DNA of 64,000 nt from Candidatus Rikenella faecigallinarum (GTDB lineage: Bacteria > Bacteroidota > Bacteroidia > Bacteroidales > Rikenellaceae): positions 1 to 64,000 of the forward strand of contig DXHL01000026.1 of NCBI GenBank assembly GCA_019113395.1, in the 5' to 3' direction. Under the pieces are notes generated by a model, which saw nothing but the letters and a program-made list of their open reading frames with translations, had not been told where the DNA came from and did not search any database. The position numbers and the translations under genes were made by a program. Below, in pieces: positions 23,714 to 32,225 of the stretch. Within the stretch, counting starts at the first letter, position 1. Every line of letters starts with the position of its first letter.

Positions 23714-25213
23714 TTAAAATCGCAGTTTCAGGGCCAATCCATACGAATTTCCCTGTGACGGGCTCACGGGTCGTCCGTTGAAGCGGGTGTCAATCATGGC
23801 GGGTTCGATGCGCACCGAGAGGTCCTCGTCCACGTCCCAGTTTTTGAGGGAGGCGATGACGTAGGTGTCGATGACGCTGAGCAGGTAGGCTGCCGCCATA
23901 CCGATGATGGCGAGGTCACGGTCGCGGCGGTAGGCGCTGCGCACGCGCGAGAGCAGTTCCGCGGAGTAGCGGCCGTTGAATTCGTCTACCGTAGCGGGGT
24001 TTCCGTCGGTCAGGGCGTCGTAGGCTGTTTTGTAGCGTTGGTAGTTGCGGTTGTTGTAGTCGATGACCGTAGCCAGGGCGATAAAACCGCCGTAGTATAT
24101 CGGGATACGCCAGTAGGTCTTGGTGTAGACAAAGCCCATGCCGGGGAATACGGCAGCCAGGGTCGTTGCCTTGCGCACCGGGTCCACGGGACCGCGGTAG
24201 TTGAAGACGGCATCGGCAGCAAAATAGAGGTAGGTGGCTCCCGCCATGGCGAACATCAGGGTTTGTCCGCTGCCGGCACGGCGCATCCGTTCGCGGGCCC
24301 GTTTCTGGTCCTCCGGGGGCAGGCGCAGGTCTACGGTGCGCTGGTAGTCGGCCTTGTAGGTCTTGTATTGCTTGTTGAAGATGAGCCCTCCGGCGAGAAA
24401 ACCTCCGACCCCGCCGTAGAGAATGGGCAGTTTCCAGGCCTGTCGGTTGTATATTTGCCCGAAACCGGGTGCCACCAACGACCAGATGGTGTGCATCCCC
24501 GCCTTAATCGTGTCCTGTGTGATGCGGAAGTGGTGTTTGAAGAGCAGAGCCGAGTCGGCTGCCGTCAGCTGTTTTTTTGTGGCATCAATCAGGGTGGTGT
24601 CCACGGTTGGATACTGAAGTCCCGCTAAGGTAAACGGTGCCTGCCACAACACCGAATCGGAATAGTGTTCCACGAGCAGTGAGTCGCTGAACTGTCGGGC
24701 AATAACCGAGTCGGGCGCTTCGCGGTAGAGCGGGATGCTGTCGAAGCCGGCCAAGGCCAACAGAGTCGAGTCGGGCTTCAGGGTGGTGCGGACATACCGT
24801 GCCCGTCGGGCAATGCTGTCCTGCTCGGCATCCATCGGCGCCCCTTTCAGCCCGCTGGAGATGCGTACCCGTTGTCCTACGCCCAGCCCGTCCATCTTCA
24901 TGACCCGTTCGTTGAGTTGCTGGCGCTGGTCAATGGTCAGGTCCTGTTTCATGAGCCGTTTGAGCTCCTGCCGTTTGGCTTTTTGCTGTGCTTTTTCGAG
25001 CTTTCGGAGCGTTTTGGCATCGAGGGTTGTGGTTGTGTCCTCCTCGGGCAGTGGCAGACTGAAACGGGTTTCCTGCCGAGGCGCGTCGAGCGGAGCCGTG
25101 GTCGGACCACTCCAGACGGCAGCATTTGCAGCAGAGGCGCCCAGCAGGCAAACCCCCAGCAGCATGGCTCCAAACAGGTGGCAAAAACGGTATGTGGTGT
25201 TGTGCAATCGCAT
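23714..25213 (-). CDS. DUF5683 membrane protein
   Basis: A 499-residue protein with signal peptide (AASAANA), a charged Lys/Gln/Glu-rich coiled segment (about 65-125) and a DUF5683 region containing WSLVAPGFGQIYNRQAWKLPILYGGVGGF (about 245-273), followed by several hydrophobic segments (about 260-440). DUF5683 proteins are widespread in Bacteroidota, usually next to parB, as here: its start codon overlaps the parB stop codon (TAATG). Function unknown; conserved linkage to chromosome partitioning and a murein hydrolase suggests an envelope role (inference). Confidence 0.85.
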   Translation of the reverse strand: MRLHNTTYRFCHLFGAMLLGVCLLGASAANAAVWSGPTTAPLDAPRQETRFSLPLPEEDTTTTLDAKTLRKLEKAQQKAKRQELKRLMKQDLTIDQRQQLNERVMKMDGLGVGQRVRISSGLKGAPMDAEQDSIARRARYVRTTLKPDSTLLALAGFDSIPLYREAPDSVIARQFSDSLLVEHYSDSVLWQAPFTLAGLQYPTVDTTLIDATKKQLTAADSALLFKHHFRITQDTIKAGMHTIWSLVAPGFGQIYNRQAWKLPILYGGVGGFLAGGLIFNKQYKTYKADYQRTVDLRLPPEDQKRARERMRRAGSGQTLMFAMAGATYLYFAADAVFNYRGPVDPVRKATTLAAVFPGMGFVYTKTYWRIPIYYGGFIALATVIDYNNRNYQRYKTAYDALTDGNPATVDEFNGRYSAELLSRVRSAYRRDRDLAIIGMAAAYLLSVIDTYVIASLKNWDVDEDLSVRIEPAMIDTRFNGRPVSPSQGNSYGLALKLRF

Positions 25214-26154
25214 TATTTGCGGTTCGCGAGTTGTTCGAGTCGGTCGAGGATTTCCCGTACCTGTTCGTCCGAGTGAAAATCAATAACGATTTTTCCCTGA
25301 ACGGTAGTATCTCCGTTTTTGGCGGTTGTCGCTTTGCGTTTGATGCTGATGTGGCTGCCGACAATCGGTTCGAGCCGCTCCACCAGCCGAGAGTAGAAGA
25401 CCGGATATTCAGCGGTCGTTTTGTCAGCCTTTTCGCGTTTGGCGGGTGCCAGCGCCTGTTGTACGGCCAGTTCTGTCTGCCGTACCGAGAGGTGCCCTTT
25501 GACAATGCGCGCCAGCATGGCCAACTGTTGGCGTTCCGTGGGGAGCCCCAGCAGGGCCCGTGCATGACCCATCGTTATCATGTCGTTGTTCAGGGCGCTC
25601 TGTATCTGGGCGGGAAGTTTGAGCAGACGGATGTAGTTGGTAATCGTCGAGCGTTTTTTCCCGACCCGTTCGGCCAAAATCTCCTGCGTGAGGGAGCATT
25701 CGTCGATAAGCCGCTGGAGCGACAGAGCCACTTCGATGGCCCCGAGGTCTTCGCGCTGGATGTTTTCGACCAGAGCCATTTCGAGCAGGGTCTGGTCGTT
25801 GGCCTCCCGCACATAGGCGGGGATGGTCTCCAGACCGGCCAGTTGCGAGGCGCGGAAACGGCGTTCGCCGCTGATAATCATATACTCGGCCCCTTCTTCC
25901 GTGGGTTTGTCGAGCCGTTTGACGGTGATGGGCTGGATGACGCCCAGTCGCGAGATGGATTGTGCCAGCTCTTCGAGCGCCTCTTCGTCGAAGAGGGTAC
26001 GCGGTTGCGAAGGGTTGGGGACAATCCGGCTCAGCTCCAGTTCCGAGACGGTGTTGTCGCGTCGTGAGGCGGCTGTCTGTTTGGGTATGTTGAGTTCTTC
26101 GAGTTCGAAGATGGCTCCGAGTCCTTTTCCGAGTCCGGTGGTTTTCGGTTTCAT
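25213..26154 (-). CDS. parB: Chromosome partitioning protein ParB
   Basis: A 313-residue ParB/Spo0J-type CTPase that spreads from parS sites. Start MKPKTTGLGKGLGAIFE is the classical N-terminus. The ParB/sulfiredoxin domain (about 38-130) contains GVIQPITVKRL and the GERRFRAS motif (CTP binding), followed by the helix-turn-helix region (LAERVGKKRSTITNYIRLLKLP, about 155-176) and a C-terminal dimerisation region. It lies 56 nt downstream of parA. I found no canonical parS (TGTTTCACGTGAAACA) in the window. Confidence 0.96.
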   Translation of the reverse strand: MKPKTTGLGKGLGAIFELEELNIPKQTAASRRDNTVSELELSRIVPNPSQPRTLFDEEALEELAQSISRLGVIQPITVKRLDKPTEEGAEYMIISGERRFRASQLAGLETIPAYVREANDQTLLEMALVENIQREDLGAIEVALSLQRLIDECSLTQEILAERVGKKRSTITNYIRLLKLPAQIQSALNNDMITMGHARALLGLPTERQQLAMLARIVKGHLSVRQTELAVQQALAPAKREKADKTTAEYPVFYSRLVERLEPIVGSHISIKRKATTAKNGDTTVQGKIVIDFHSDEQVREILDRLEQLANRK

Positions 26155-26210
26155 AGTCTGTTGTTAGGTATATGCGGGGTGGCAGCCTCAGTGGTCTGCA
26201 CAAAAGCGGG

Positions 26211-26978
26211 TTAAGCGTTGCCGTTTCGTTCGAGGAATTCGCGGGCCAGGTTCAGGTAATTGACACTCCCGGTGCTCGAGGCGTCGTAGGTGATGGCCGG
26301 TTTTCCGTAGCTGGGCGATTCGCTCAGGCGGGTGTTGCGTTGGATGATGGTCTGGAAGACGAGGTGTCCGAAGTGGTTTTTGACCTCTCCCACGACCTGG
26401 TTGGCCAGCCGCAGCCGCGAGTCGTACATCGTCAGCAGGAAGCCTTCGATTTCGAGCGAGGGGTTCAGGCCTGCTTTCACCATTTTGATGGTGTTGAGGA
26501 GTTTCCCGAGCCCTTCGAGGGCAAAGTATTCGCACTGGACGGGGATAATGACGCTGTCGGCGGCAATCAGGGCGTTGAGGGTCAGCATCCCGAGCGAGGG
26601 CGAGCAGTCGATAATCACGTAGTCGTAATCGTTGCGGACGGTGTCGAGCAGCTGTTTCATGCGGAACTGTCCGTTTTCCATCTGTGCCAGTTCGGTTTCA
26701 GCTCCCACGAGGTTGATGTTGGAGGGGAGCACGTAGAGGTTGGGCAGCTCGGCCGACTGGAGAATGGCTTGAGCGATATCCGTTTCACCAATCAGTGCGG
26801 TGTAGGTGTTGAGCGCCCCGGGTTCGAACCCCAGTCCCGAGGAGGAGTTGGCCTGCGGGTCGGCATCGACCAGCAGCACCCGTTTTTCGAGTACGGCCAG
26901 CGAGGCTGCCAGGTTGATGGAGGTGGTGGTTTTCCCGACACCTCCTTTTTGGTTGGCCAGAGCAACGATTTTTCCCAT
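26211..26978 (-). CDS. parA: Chromosome partitioning ATPase ParA (Soj)
   Basis: A 255-residue ParA/MinD-type ATPase working with ParB in origin segregation. The deviant Walker [14 protein letters not shown] (about 11-23), IIDCSPSLG (Walker B, about 122-130) and [11 protein letters not shown] are all present; there is no N-terminal DNA-binding extension, as in chromosomal Soj proteins. Divergent from the lipid kinase gene; a 14-bp perfect palindrome lies 34 bp upstream of its start. Confidence 0.96.
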   Translation of the reverse strand: MGKIVALANQKGGVGKTTTSINLAASLAVLEKRVLLVDADPQANSSSGLGFEPGALNTYTALIGETDIAQAILQSAELPNLYVLPSNINLVGAETELAQMENGQFRMKQLLDTVRNDYDYVIIDCSPSLGMLTLNALIAADSVIIPVQCEYFALEGLGKLLNTIKMVKAGLNPSLEIEGFLLTMYDSRLRLANQVVGEVKNHFGHLVFQTIIQRNTRLSESPSYGKPAITYDASSTGSVNYLNLAREFLERNGNA

Positions 26979-27011
26979 ATCGGTATGTTTCTTCAGTCAG
27001 TTGGTAAGTGG

Positions 27012-27025
27012 AGTGTGCGCACACT
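27012..27025. promoter_or_regulatory. Perfect 14-bp palindrome upstream of parA
   Basis: AGTGTGCGCACACT is its own reverse complement and lies 34 bp before the parA start. It may be an operator for the parA transcript. It does not resemble canonical parS. Confidence 0.35.
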
Positions 27026-27106
27026 GTTTCAAACTACAAAAATAGCGATTTTCCGGATATTCCGGGCGGCGATGGAATTTCCGTATGACATCCGCTGCGG
27101 GTTTTG

Positions 27107-27114
27107 TACCTTTG
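27107..27114 (+). promoter_or_regulatory. -7 box of lipid kinase gene (TACCTTTG)
   Basis: TACCTTTG lies 40 bp before the ATG at 27155. No good TTTG is found at the -33 position. Confidence 0.6.
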
Positions 27115-27154
27115 CGGCAGATTACGAGACGCTGTTTAATATTATTTTCAGTCG

Positions 27155-28117
27155 ATGAATTTCGATGTATCAGAGCGCTGGGCCGCCATCGTCAATCCGG
27201 TAGCCGGTCGGGGTCGGGGGCTCACCGACTGGCCCCAAATCAGCGGTTTGTTGCGGGATGAGGGGATTAAGGTGGATGCCATGTTCACCCTGCGCAAGTA
27301 CCACGCCACGGAGTTGGCCGTATGGGCGGTTCGGCAGGGCTATCGGCGTATTATCGTGGTGGGGGGCGACGGAACGATTCACGAGACGGTGAATGGATTT
27401 TTTATCCAGCGGGAGTGTCCCACGACCGATATTCTGATGGCGGTGATTGCCGTGGGTACAGGCAACGACTGGATTCGGATGTTCGGCATTCCGCGCAACT
27501 ATGTGGATGCGATACGGTCGATACGCGAGGGTCACTCTTTTCTGCAGGACGTAGGCCGTGTGACCTACTATGAGTCGAAAGTGCATCAGACGCGCTATCT
27601 GGCCAATGTGGCGGGGGTAGGGTATGATGCGGCCGTGTGCCGGGGGTTCAACCGTCTGAAGGAGAAGGGCTATCGGGGCAAGTGGATATACCTGTTCAGT
27701 GTCTTTCGGGAGGCATTGCGCTATAAGACTCGTCGGGTGGCTGTTGAGGTGGATGGCGAGGAGGTTTTCCGCGGCAAACTTTTTACCGGCACCATCGGTA
27801 TCTGTAAATATACGGCCGGGGGGCTGACCCAGACCCCCAATGCCATTGCCGACGACGGGCTTTTCGACCTGACGGTGATTCCGGCCATGAACCGGGTACG
27901 GCTCTTCCGCCGCTTTCGGGTGGTCTATACGGGGAATATTTATGACATTCCGCAGGTCTCGTTGTTTCGGGGCGGGTGCATTCGCATTCGGGCCGAGCGT
28001 CCCATTCGGCTTGAGATAGACGGCGAGATTTTGGGGTATTCCGATTTTGAATTTCAGATAGTGGAGCGTGCCGTGCGGGTGGTGGTGAGCGAGCGGTTTA
28101 TCCGCGGGCGGATGTAA
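27155..28117 (+). CDS. Diacylglycerol/lipid kinase family protein (YegS-like)
   Basis: A 320-residue cytoplasmic kinase of the DAGK_cat/YegS family. VNPVAGRGRG (about 13-22) is the N-terminal nucleotide loop, VVGGDGTIHETVNGF (about 66-80) the GGDGT catalytic signature, and VGTGNDW (about 99-105) the second substrate/nucleotide motif. C-terminal beta-sandwich strands end the protein. Members phosphorylate diacylglycerol, sphingosine or other lipids; substrate not predictable, though sphingolipid-producing Bacteroidales make a sphingoid-base kinase role conceivable (inference). Confidence 0.9.
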   Translation: MNFDVSERWAAIVNPVAGRGRGLTDWPQISGLLRDEGIKVDAMFTLRKYHATELAVWAVRQGYRRIIVVGGDGTIHETVNGFFIQRECPTTDILMAVIAVGTGNDWIRMFGIPRNYVDAIRSIREGHSFLQDVGRVTYYESKVHQTRYLANVAGVGYDAAVCRGFNRLKEKGYRGKWIYLFSVFREALRYKTRRVAVEVDGEEVFRGKLFTGTIGICKYTAGGLTQTPNAIADDGLFDLTVIPAMNRVRLFRRFRVVYTGNIYDIPQVSLFRGGCIRIRAERPIRLEIDGEILGYSDFEFQIVERAVRVVVSERFIRGRM

Positions 28118-28182
28118 GCAGTCGCAGCGCGCTATTCTTTTCTCATGGGGTAGAGTGGCTCTGTTCGAGCCTTGTGAGGGGT

Positions 28183-29196
28183 CTAAAAAAACTCTTCCCG
28201 GAAATGGTAGTTGCCGCGCAACTCTTCGAACTGTTCGGGGGTTGTGCGCAGGGCGGTGTCGTCCCGACGAATGTCGTAGTGTTGCGGCATGTGAGCGGCT
28301 ATCCACTCCCAGGAGAGGTCACTCCGAGGGTGTTGTACAGGGGCTTCGGCGGGATACCATGTCGGGTCGATGGGCAGTCCCAGGTGCGCTGCAACCGCCC
28401 GCACCGAAAGGGTGGTGCCCATGGCTTTCCCCTGAAGCGAGTATCCGGCAATGTGGGGTGTGGCAAGGGTGGTCATGCCAAGCAGCTCGCGGTCAATATT
28501 CGGTTCCCCGTTCCAAACGTCCAGCACGGCACGTGAAATCCTCCCCTCTCTCAGGGCAGTTTTCAAGGCGGCTTCGTCCACCACCTCGCCGCGCGAACTG
28601 TTCAGGAAGACCATTCCCGGTTTAGCTGCTGCGAAAAACTCCGTGGAGGCCATTCCGCGGGTGGTCTCGTCCAGCAGGACATGGACCGTGACCACATCGG
28701 CCTGTTGCAGCAGTTCGGTTGCACTGACAAAGTGTTCCGTTCCCGGTTCGTGGCGCTGTTGCCGCGGGGGGTCGCAGCATATGACGCGAAATCCCACTGC
28801 TTCGGCAGCCGCACGGACAGCCCCTCCTACATGCCCCACTCCGATAATGCCGAGGGTTGTCCCTTCGGGGTGCATGTCCAGTGCCAGCAGGGCGGCAAAA
28901 ACCCATTGCAGCACCCCTCGGGCATTGCACCCAGCGGCGGTGGAGACCGCGATTCCGTGCGTATGACAGTATGCCAGGTCGATGTGGTCGTACCCGATGG
29001 TGGCGGTGGCAATCAGCCGAACGCGGCTCCCTTCGAGCAGGGCCGCATTGCAGCGGGTGCGGGTACGGATAATCAGTGCGTCGGCATCCCGTACAGCCTC
29101 AGCATCTATAGCGCTTCCCGGGAGGTAGGTCACTTCGGTGTAGGGTTCGAACAGGCCGCGGATAAAGGGAATTTTGTCGTCGATTACAATTTTCAT
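28183..29196 (-). CDS. pdxB: Erythronate-4-phosphate dehydrogenase (PdxB)
   Basis: PdxB oxidises 4-phosphoerythronate in DXP-dependent pyridoxal phosphate synthesis. 337 residues, D-2-hydroxyacid dehydrogenase fold: TATIGYDHID (about 64-73), NAD-binding LGIIGVGHVGGAV (about 114-126), catalytic Arg in NSSRGEVVDE, and ATPHIAGYSLQGK with the His-Ile-Ala-Gly-Tyr-Ser motif that distinguishes PdxB from SerA. A short DUF3410-like C-terminal dimerisation region follows. It is convergent with the lipid kinase gene and divergent from the M20 hydrolase gene. Confidence 0.93.
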   Translation of the reverse strand: MKIVIDDKIPFIRGLFEPYTEVTYLPGSAIDAEAVRDADALIIRTRTRCNAALLEGSRVRLIATATIGYDHIDLAYCHTHGIAVSTAAGCNARGVLQWVFAALLALDMHPEGTTLGIIGVGHVGGAVRAAAEAVGFRVICCDPPRQQRHEPGTEHFVSATELLQQADVVTVHVLLDETTRGMASTEFFAAAKPGMVFLNSSRGEVVDEAALKTALREGRISRAVLDVWNGEPNIDRELLGMTTLATPHIAGYSLQGKAMGTTLSVRAVAAHLGLPIDPTWYPAEAPVQHPRSDLSWEWIAAHMPQHYDIRRDDTALRTTPEQFEELRGNYHFREEFF

Positions 29197-29310
29197 ACAT
29201 CCAAAGATAGCGGGTTTTTCGATTCAGTGGGTGGCGGGTTGACCGTGGCGGGTAATTTCGCAGGGCCGAAGCAGACCGAACGTCCAAAAATGCGTATCTT
29301 AGCCGCCACT

Positions 29311-30483
29311 ATGGAACAGAATCTTTTTGCAGCCGCCCAACGGTTGGCCCCCGAGGTGACGGAGTGGCGTCGCCGGATACATCATGAGGCTGAGCTTTCG
29401 TTCGAAGAACATCAGACCTCCCAGTTTATCAAGTCCGTGTTGGATGCTCATGGCATTCCGTGGCAAGCGGTTGCCAAGACAGGTGTCTTGGCCCGTATCG
29501 ACGGTCGTATGGCCGACCCGCAACACCCGGTGGTGTTGCGGGCCGATATGGATGCCCTGCCGATTCACGAGGCGAGCGGGCTCCCCTTTGCCTGCACCAC
29601 GGGGGCCATGCACGCCTGCGGCCACGACCTGCACACGGCGGCTCTGCTGGGGGCGTTAGTGCTGTTGCAGGAGCGGCGCGAAACCTTCGACGGAACCATT
29701 CTGGGCCTTTTCCAGCCTGGCGAAGAGTTGTGGCCGGGGGGAGCATCCATTATCCTCAAAGAGGGAGTGTTCGACGGTATGGAGCCCCGCGCCTTTGTCG
29801 GAGGACACGTCTCGCCCGAACTGAAAGTGGGGCAAATCGGGGTGCGCAGTGGGACTTTTATGGCTTCAACGGACGAAATTCACATTACCGTTCACGGGAA
29901 AGGAGGTCACGGTGCCCTGCCGCACCTGCTCAAAGACCCTGTGTTGGCCACTTCGGCCATGATAGTGGCCATGCAGCAGATTGTCAGCCGCAACAACTAC
30001 GCCTTTACCCCTTCGGTGCTGTCGTTTGGTCGGGTGATTGCCGACGGGGCTACGAATGTGATTCCCGATAAGGTGGAGGTCGAAGGGACGTTCCGCACGA
30101 TGGACGAAGAGTGGCGTACGGAGGCGCACCGTCGCATCCGCGAAGTGGCTGAACATACCGCAGCGGCTTACGGCTGTACGGCGGATGTCAATCTGCTGGT
30201 GGGTTATCCCTGTGTGCAAAACAATGAACACCTGGCCGCTGTGGCTCGGCAGGTGATTGACTGTACGTTTGGCTCGGAGACGCTGACCGAAATTCCCCGT
30301 CGCATGACGGCCGAAGATTTCGGCTCCTACTCGGTTCGCTATCCTTCGCTCTTTTTCCGTTGGGGGGTCGAAAGTTCGGTTCCGTTGCACAATGCCGCGT
30401 TTGTGGCTAACGAGGGAGCCATTCCCTATGGCGTGGCGATGCTGGCCGCCATGGGGTTGCGACTCGTTGGCAGAGCAGAGTAG
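29311..30483 (+). CDS. M20-family amidohydrolase
   Basis: A 390-residue cytoplasmic metallohydrolase of the M20D type (hippurate, IAA-amino acid or N-acyl-amino acid hydrolases). Metal-site motifs: MHACGHDLHTAALLG (about 103-117), PGEELWPGG with the catalytic Glu pair position, GGHVSPEL, and the small dimerisation domain starting ITVHGKGGHGALPH. The start at 29311 (MEQNLFAAAQRLAPE) fits family length; a start 21 bp upstream overlaps a possible -7 box (TATCTTAG, 29294-29301). Substrate cannot be read from sequence; peptidoglycan or N-acylated amino acid turnover are options. Confidence 0.88.
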   Translation: MEQNLFAAAQRLAPEVTEWRRRIHHEAELSFEEHQTSQFIKSVLDAHGIPWQAVAKTGVLARIDGRMADPQHPVVLRADMDALPIHEASGLPFACTTGAMHACGHDLHTAALLGALVLLQERRETFDGTILGLFQPGEELWPGGASIILKEGVFDGMEPRAFVGGHVSPELKVGQIGVRSGTFMASTDEIHITVHGKGGHGALPHLLKDPVLATSAMIVAMQQIVSRNNYAFTPSVLSFGRVIADGATNVIPDKVEVEGTFRTMDEEWRTEAHRRIREVAEHTAAAYGCTADVNLLVGYPCVQNNEHLAAVARQVIDCTFGSETLTEIPRRMTAEDFGSYSVRYPSLFFRWGVESSVPLHNAAFVANEGAIPYGVAMLAAMGLRLVGRAE

Positions 30484-30501
30484 TAGAGTGGTTAACAGTA
30501 T

Positions 30502-30543
30502 GTTGGCCAGTCTCGCCCCCAATGGGGATAGAGACCGACCAAC
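30502..30543. terminator. Nested hairpin, probable convergent terminator
   Basis: GTTGG (30502-30506)/CCAAC (30539-30543), GTCTC/GAGAC and CCCC/GGGG stack into one hairpin between the convergent M20 and serine hydrolase genes. A TTTTT run follows 4 nt later on the plus strand. Confidence 0.6.
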
Positions 30544-30570
30544 TGATTTTTCGGACGTCGCCTACGGAAA

Positions 30571-32043
30571 CTACATTCCCTCGCTGTTCATGAGGCTGTC
30601 GGCCTCGAAAAGGTCCTTCTCGGGCCACTCTGTCACGCGGTCGAAGGCTTGGCGCAACATCGTGCTGATGTGGCTGTGGAAGCGGGACCCTTTCCAACTG
30701 CTCGTGTTGGTCACAAAAACCCAGGTGTAGCCATTGCTCTGTTTCCGCAGCAGGGCACTGGTGCCGGCCATGGAGCCTGTTCGGGACCAGGTGCCGTCGG
30801 AGTTGGCGTGCATCCACCCGATGGGGAGCTCTCCTTTGACCTCCTTGGTCATTCGTCGGACTGTCGAGGGCTTCAAGATGTCTTTGCGTGTCGGGTCCCC
30901 GTCGATGGCCGATACAAACCGCAGCAACTCCGTGGGCGAAGCGACCCAGCCTCCTGCTCCGCTCAATCCGTGAACATCGTTACCCCCGTTGCTTTTGGGA
31001 ACTATCTGTCCCGAACCGTCGCAGGCGGGGACTGCTTCGGCCTCTTTGGTCTCGTAGTAACGCACCTCGTTGGGAAATTTCCGTTCATGCCGGCTCTCGC
31101 CAATGTGCATGTCGTAACAACCGGCCGGTGCCAGAATGCTGTCCTGAACGTAGCGTTCGTAGGCTACGCCCGAGACCTTCTCAATCACCTTGGAAAGTAC
31201 CACATAACCCAGATTGGAATAATATGTCCGTGTATTGGGTCGATACCCCAGCCCGCTGCGTGTGGCGTATTCTACGTAGTCGTTCATGTCGTACGGCGGG
31301 TTGCGCTGCAGAACCCGTTGCACGATTTGCCAGTCGAACATCGGGTCGCCGGCCCGTACCGTGAAACCGCCCCGATGCCGCAGCAGCTGTTCCACGGTCA
31401 CCTGTTCGAGCCGTTTGTCGGTGTATCGGCAGAAACGGTCGTCATTCAGGATACCCTGTTTGCCGAAGACACGGGCATCCAGCGGCAGCCGTCCCTGTTC
31501 CCAGAGTTTCATGACGGCCGTGGCCGTAATCAGTTTGGAGATGGAGGCGATGCGCAGAATGTGTCTTACCTCCATCGGTTCACCATCCTCACGGTCGGCC
31601 CACCCGTATCCTTTGGCATAAATCAGGTTGCCGTCCTTCATAATGGCCAGCGAGGCTCCGGTGAGTTCCCATTTCCGCATGAAAGCCAGTACGGCACGGT
31701 CGAATCGGGCCGCTTCGGGCAATTCGCTGTCGGCATTGCTCAAGAGGTGATTGAGCGGTTTGGAGTGTGTGGCGGTATCGCTTTGTGCGACGGTAGCAGC
31801 CGTTCGGGATAGTGTTCGGTCGGATTGCCCGGGCAACCAGTGCCAGGGGCGGAAAATCACCAAAAAGAGAAAAATGCCGACTAACCAGAAGAAGCGTTTG
31901 ACGCTTTTCTTCAACCGGCGTCGTTTTCTGGGTCGGGGTCTTTGGGGTCCGGCGCCGGGGCCGGCGGGTTGGCGGAGCGGTTGCGGGGAGCGCGGTACGT
32001 ACGGAGCGCGTGAAGGGTAGGGGGTATAGCGTCGGGTTGGCAT
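30571..32043 (-). CDS. Serine hydrolase, class C beta-lactamase/PBP fold
   Basis: A 490-residue membrane-anchored enzyme: a very basic, Pro/Arg-rich cytoplasmic tail (about 1-50), one transmembrane segment (FFWLVGIFLFLVIF, about 52-65) and a periplasmic beta-lactamase-type domain. The catalytic Ser-x-x-Lys is SISK (in RIASISKLITATAVMKLW) and the Tyr-x-Asn element is YSNLGYV. Such proteins are DD-peptidases, esterases or D-aminopeptidases; classical antibiotic hydrolysis is not implied. The start at 32043 (MPTRRYTPYPS) is preferred to one 48 bp upstream. Convergent with the M20 gene. Confidence 0.85.
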   Translation of the reverse strand: MPTRRYTPYPSRAPYVPRSPQPLRQPAGPGAGPQRPRPRKRRRLKKSVKRFFWLVGIFLFLVIFRPWHWLPGQSDRTLSRTAATVAQSDTATHSKPLNHLLSNADSELPEAARFDRAVLAFMRKWELTGASLAIMKDGNLIYAKGYGWADREDGEPMEVRHILRIASISKLITATAVMKLWEQGRLPLDARVFGKQGILNDDRFCRYTDKRLEQVTVEQLLRHRGGFTVRAGDPMFDWQIVQRVLQRNPPYDMNDYVEYATRSGLGYRPNTRTYYSNLGYVVLSKVIEKVSGVAYERYVQDSILAPAGCYDMHIGESRHERKFPNEVRYYETKEAEAVPACDGSGQIVPKSNGGNDVHGLSGAGGWVASPTELLRFVSAIDGDPTRKDILKPSTVRRMTKEVKGELPIGWMHANSDGTWSRTGSMAGTSALLRKQSNGYTWVFVTNTSSWKGSRFHSHISTMLRQAFDRVTEWPEKDLFEADSLMNSEGM

Positions 32044-32165
32044 GAGTCGCTGAGGAGTTGAAAAAGACCGGCAGTGGAAAGCGGCTAACAAAGATACGAC
32101 GAACGAGGGAGAAAAAGGGTCTCATCGGGCAACTCTTGTCGCGTATTTAGGCTCTCCCATAACGC

Positions 32166-32197
32166 AAAAAGCGGTCGGGGAACAATCCCCGACCGCT
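32166..32197 (-). terminator. Terminator of gpmI
   Basis: AGCGGTCGGGGA (32170-32181) pairs fully with 32186-32197 around an ACAA loop. On the minus strand a T5 run follows the stem, 29 nt after the gpmI stop codon. Confidence 0.92.
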
Positions 32198-32225
32198 TGT
32201 GATGCGGTTGTCCGCAACGGTGTGG

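Noticed and set aside
25213-27154. Canonical parS near parAB
   Set aside because: No TGTTTCACGTGAAACA or close variant was seen; only an unrelated palindrome at 27012-27025.
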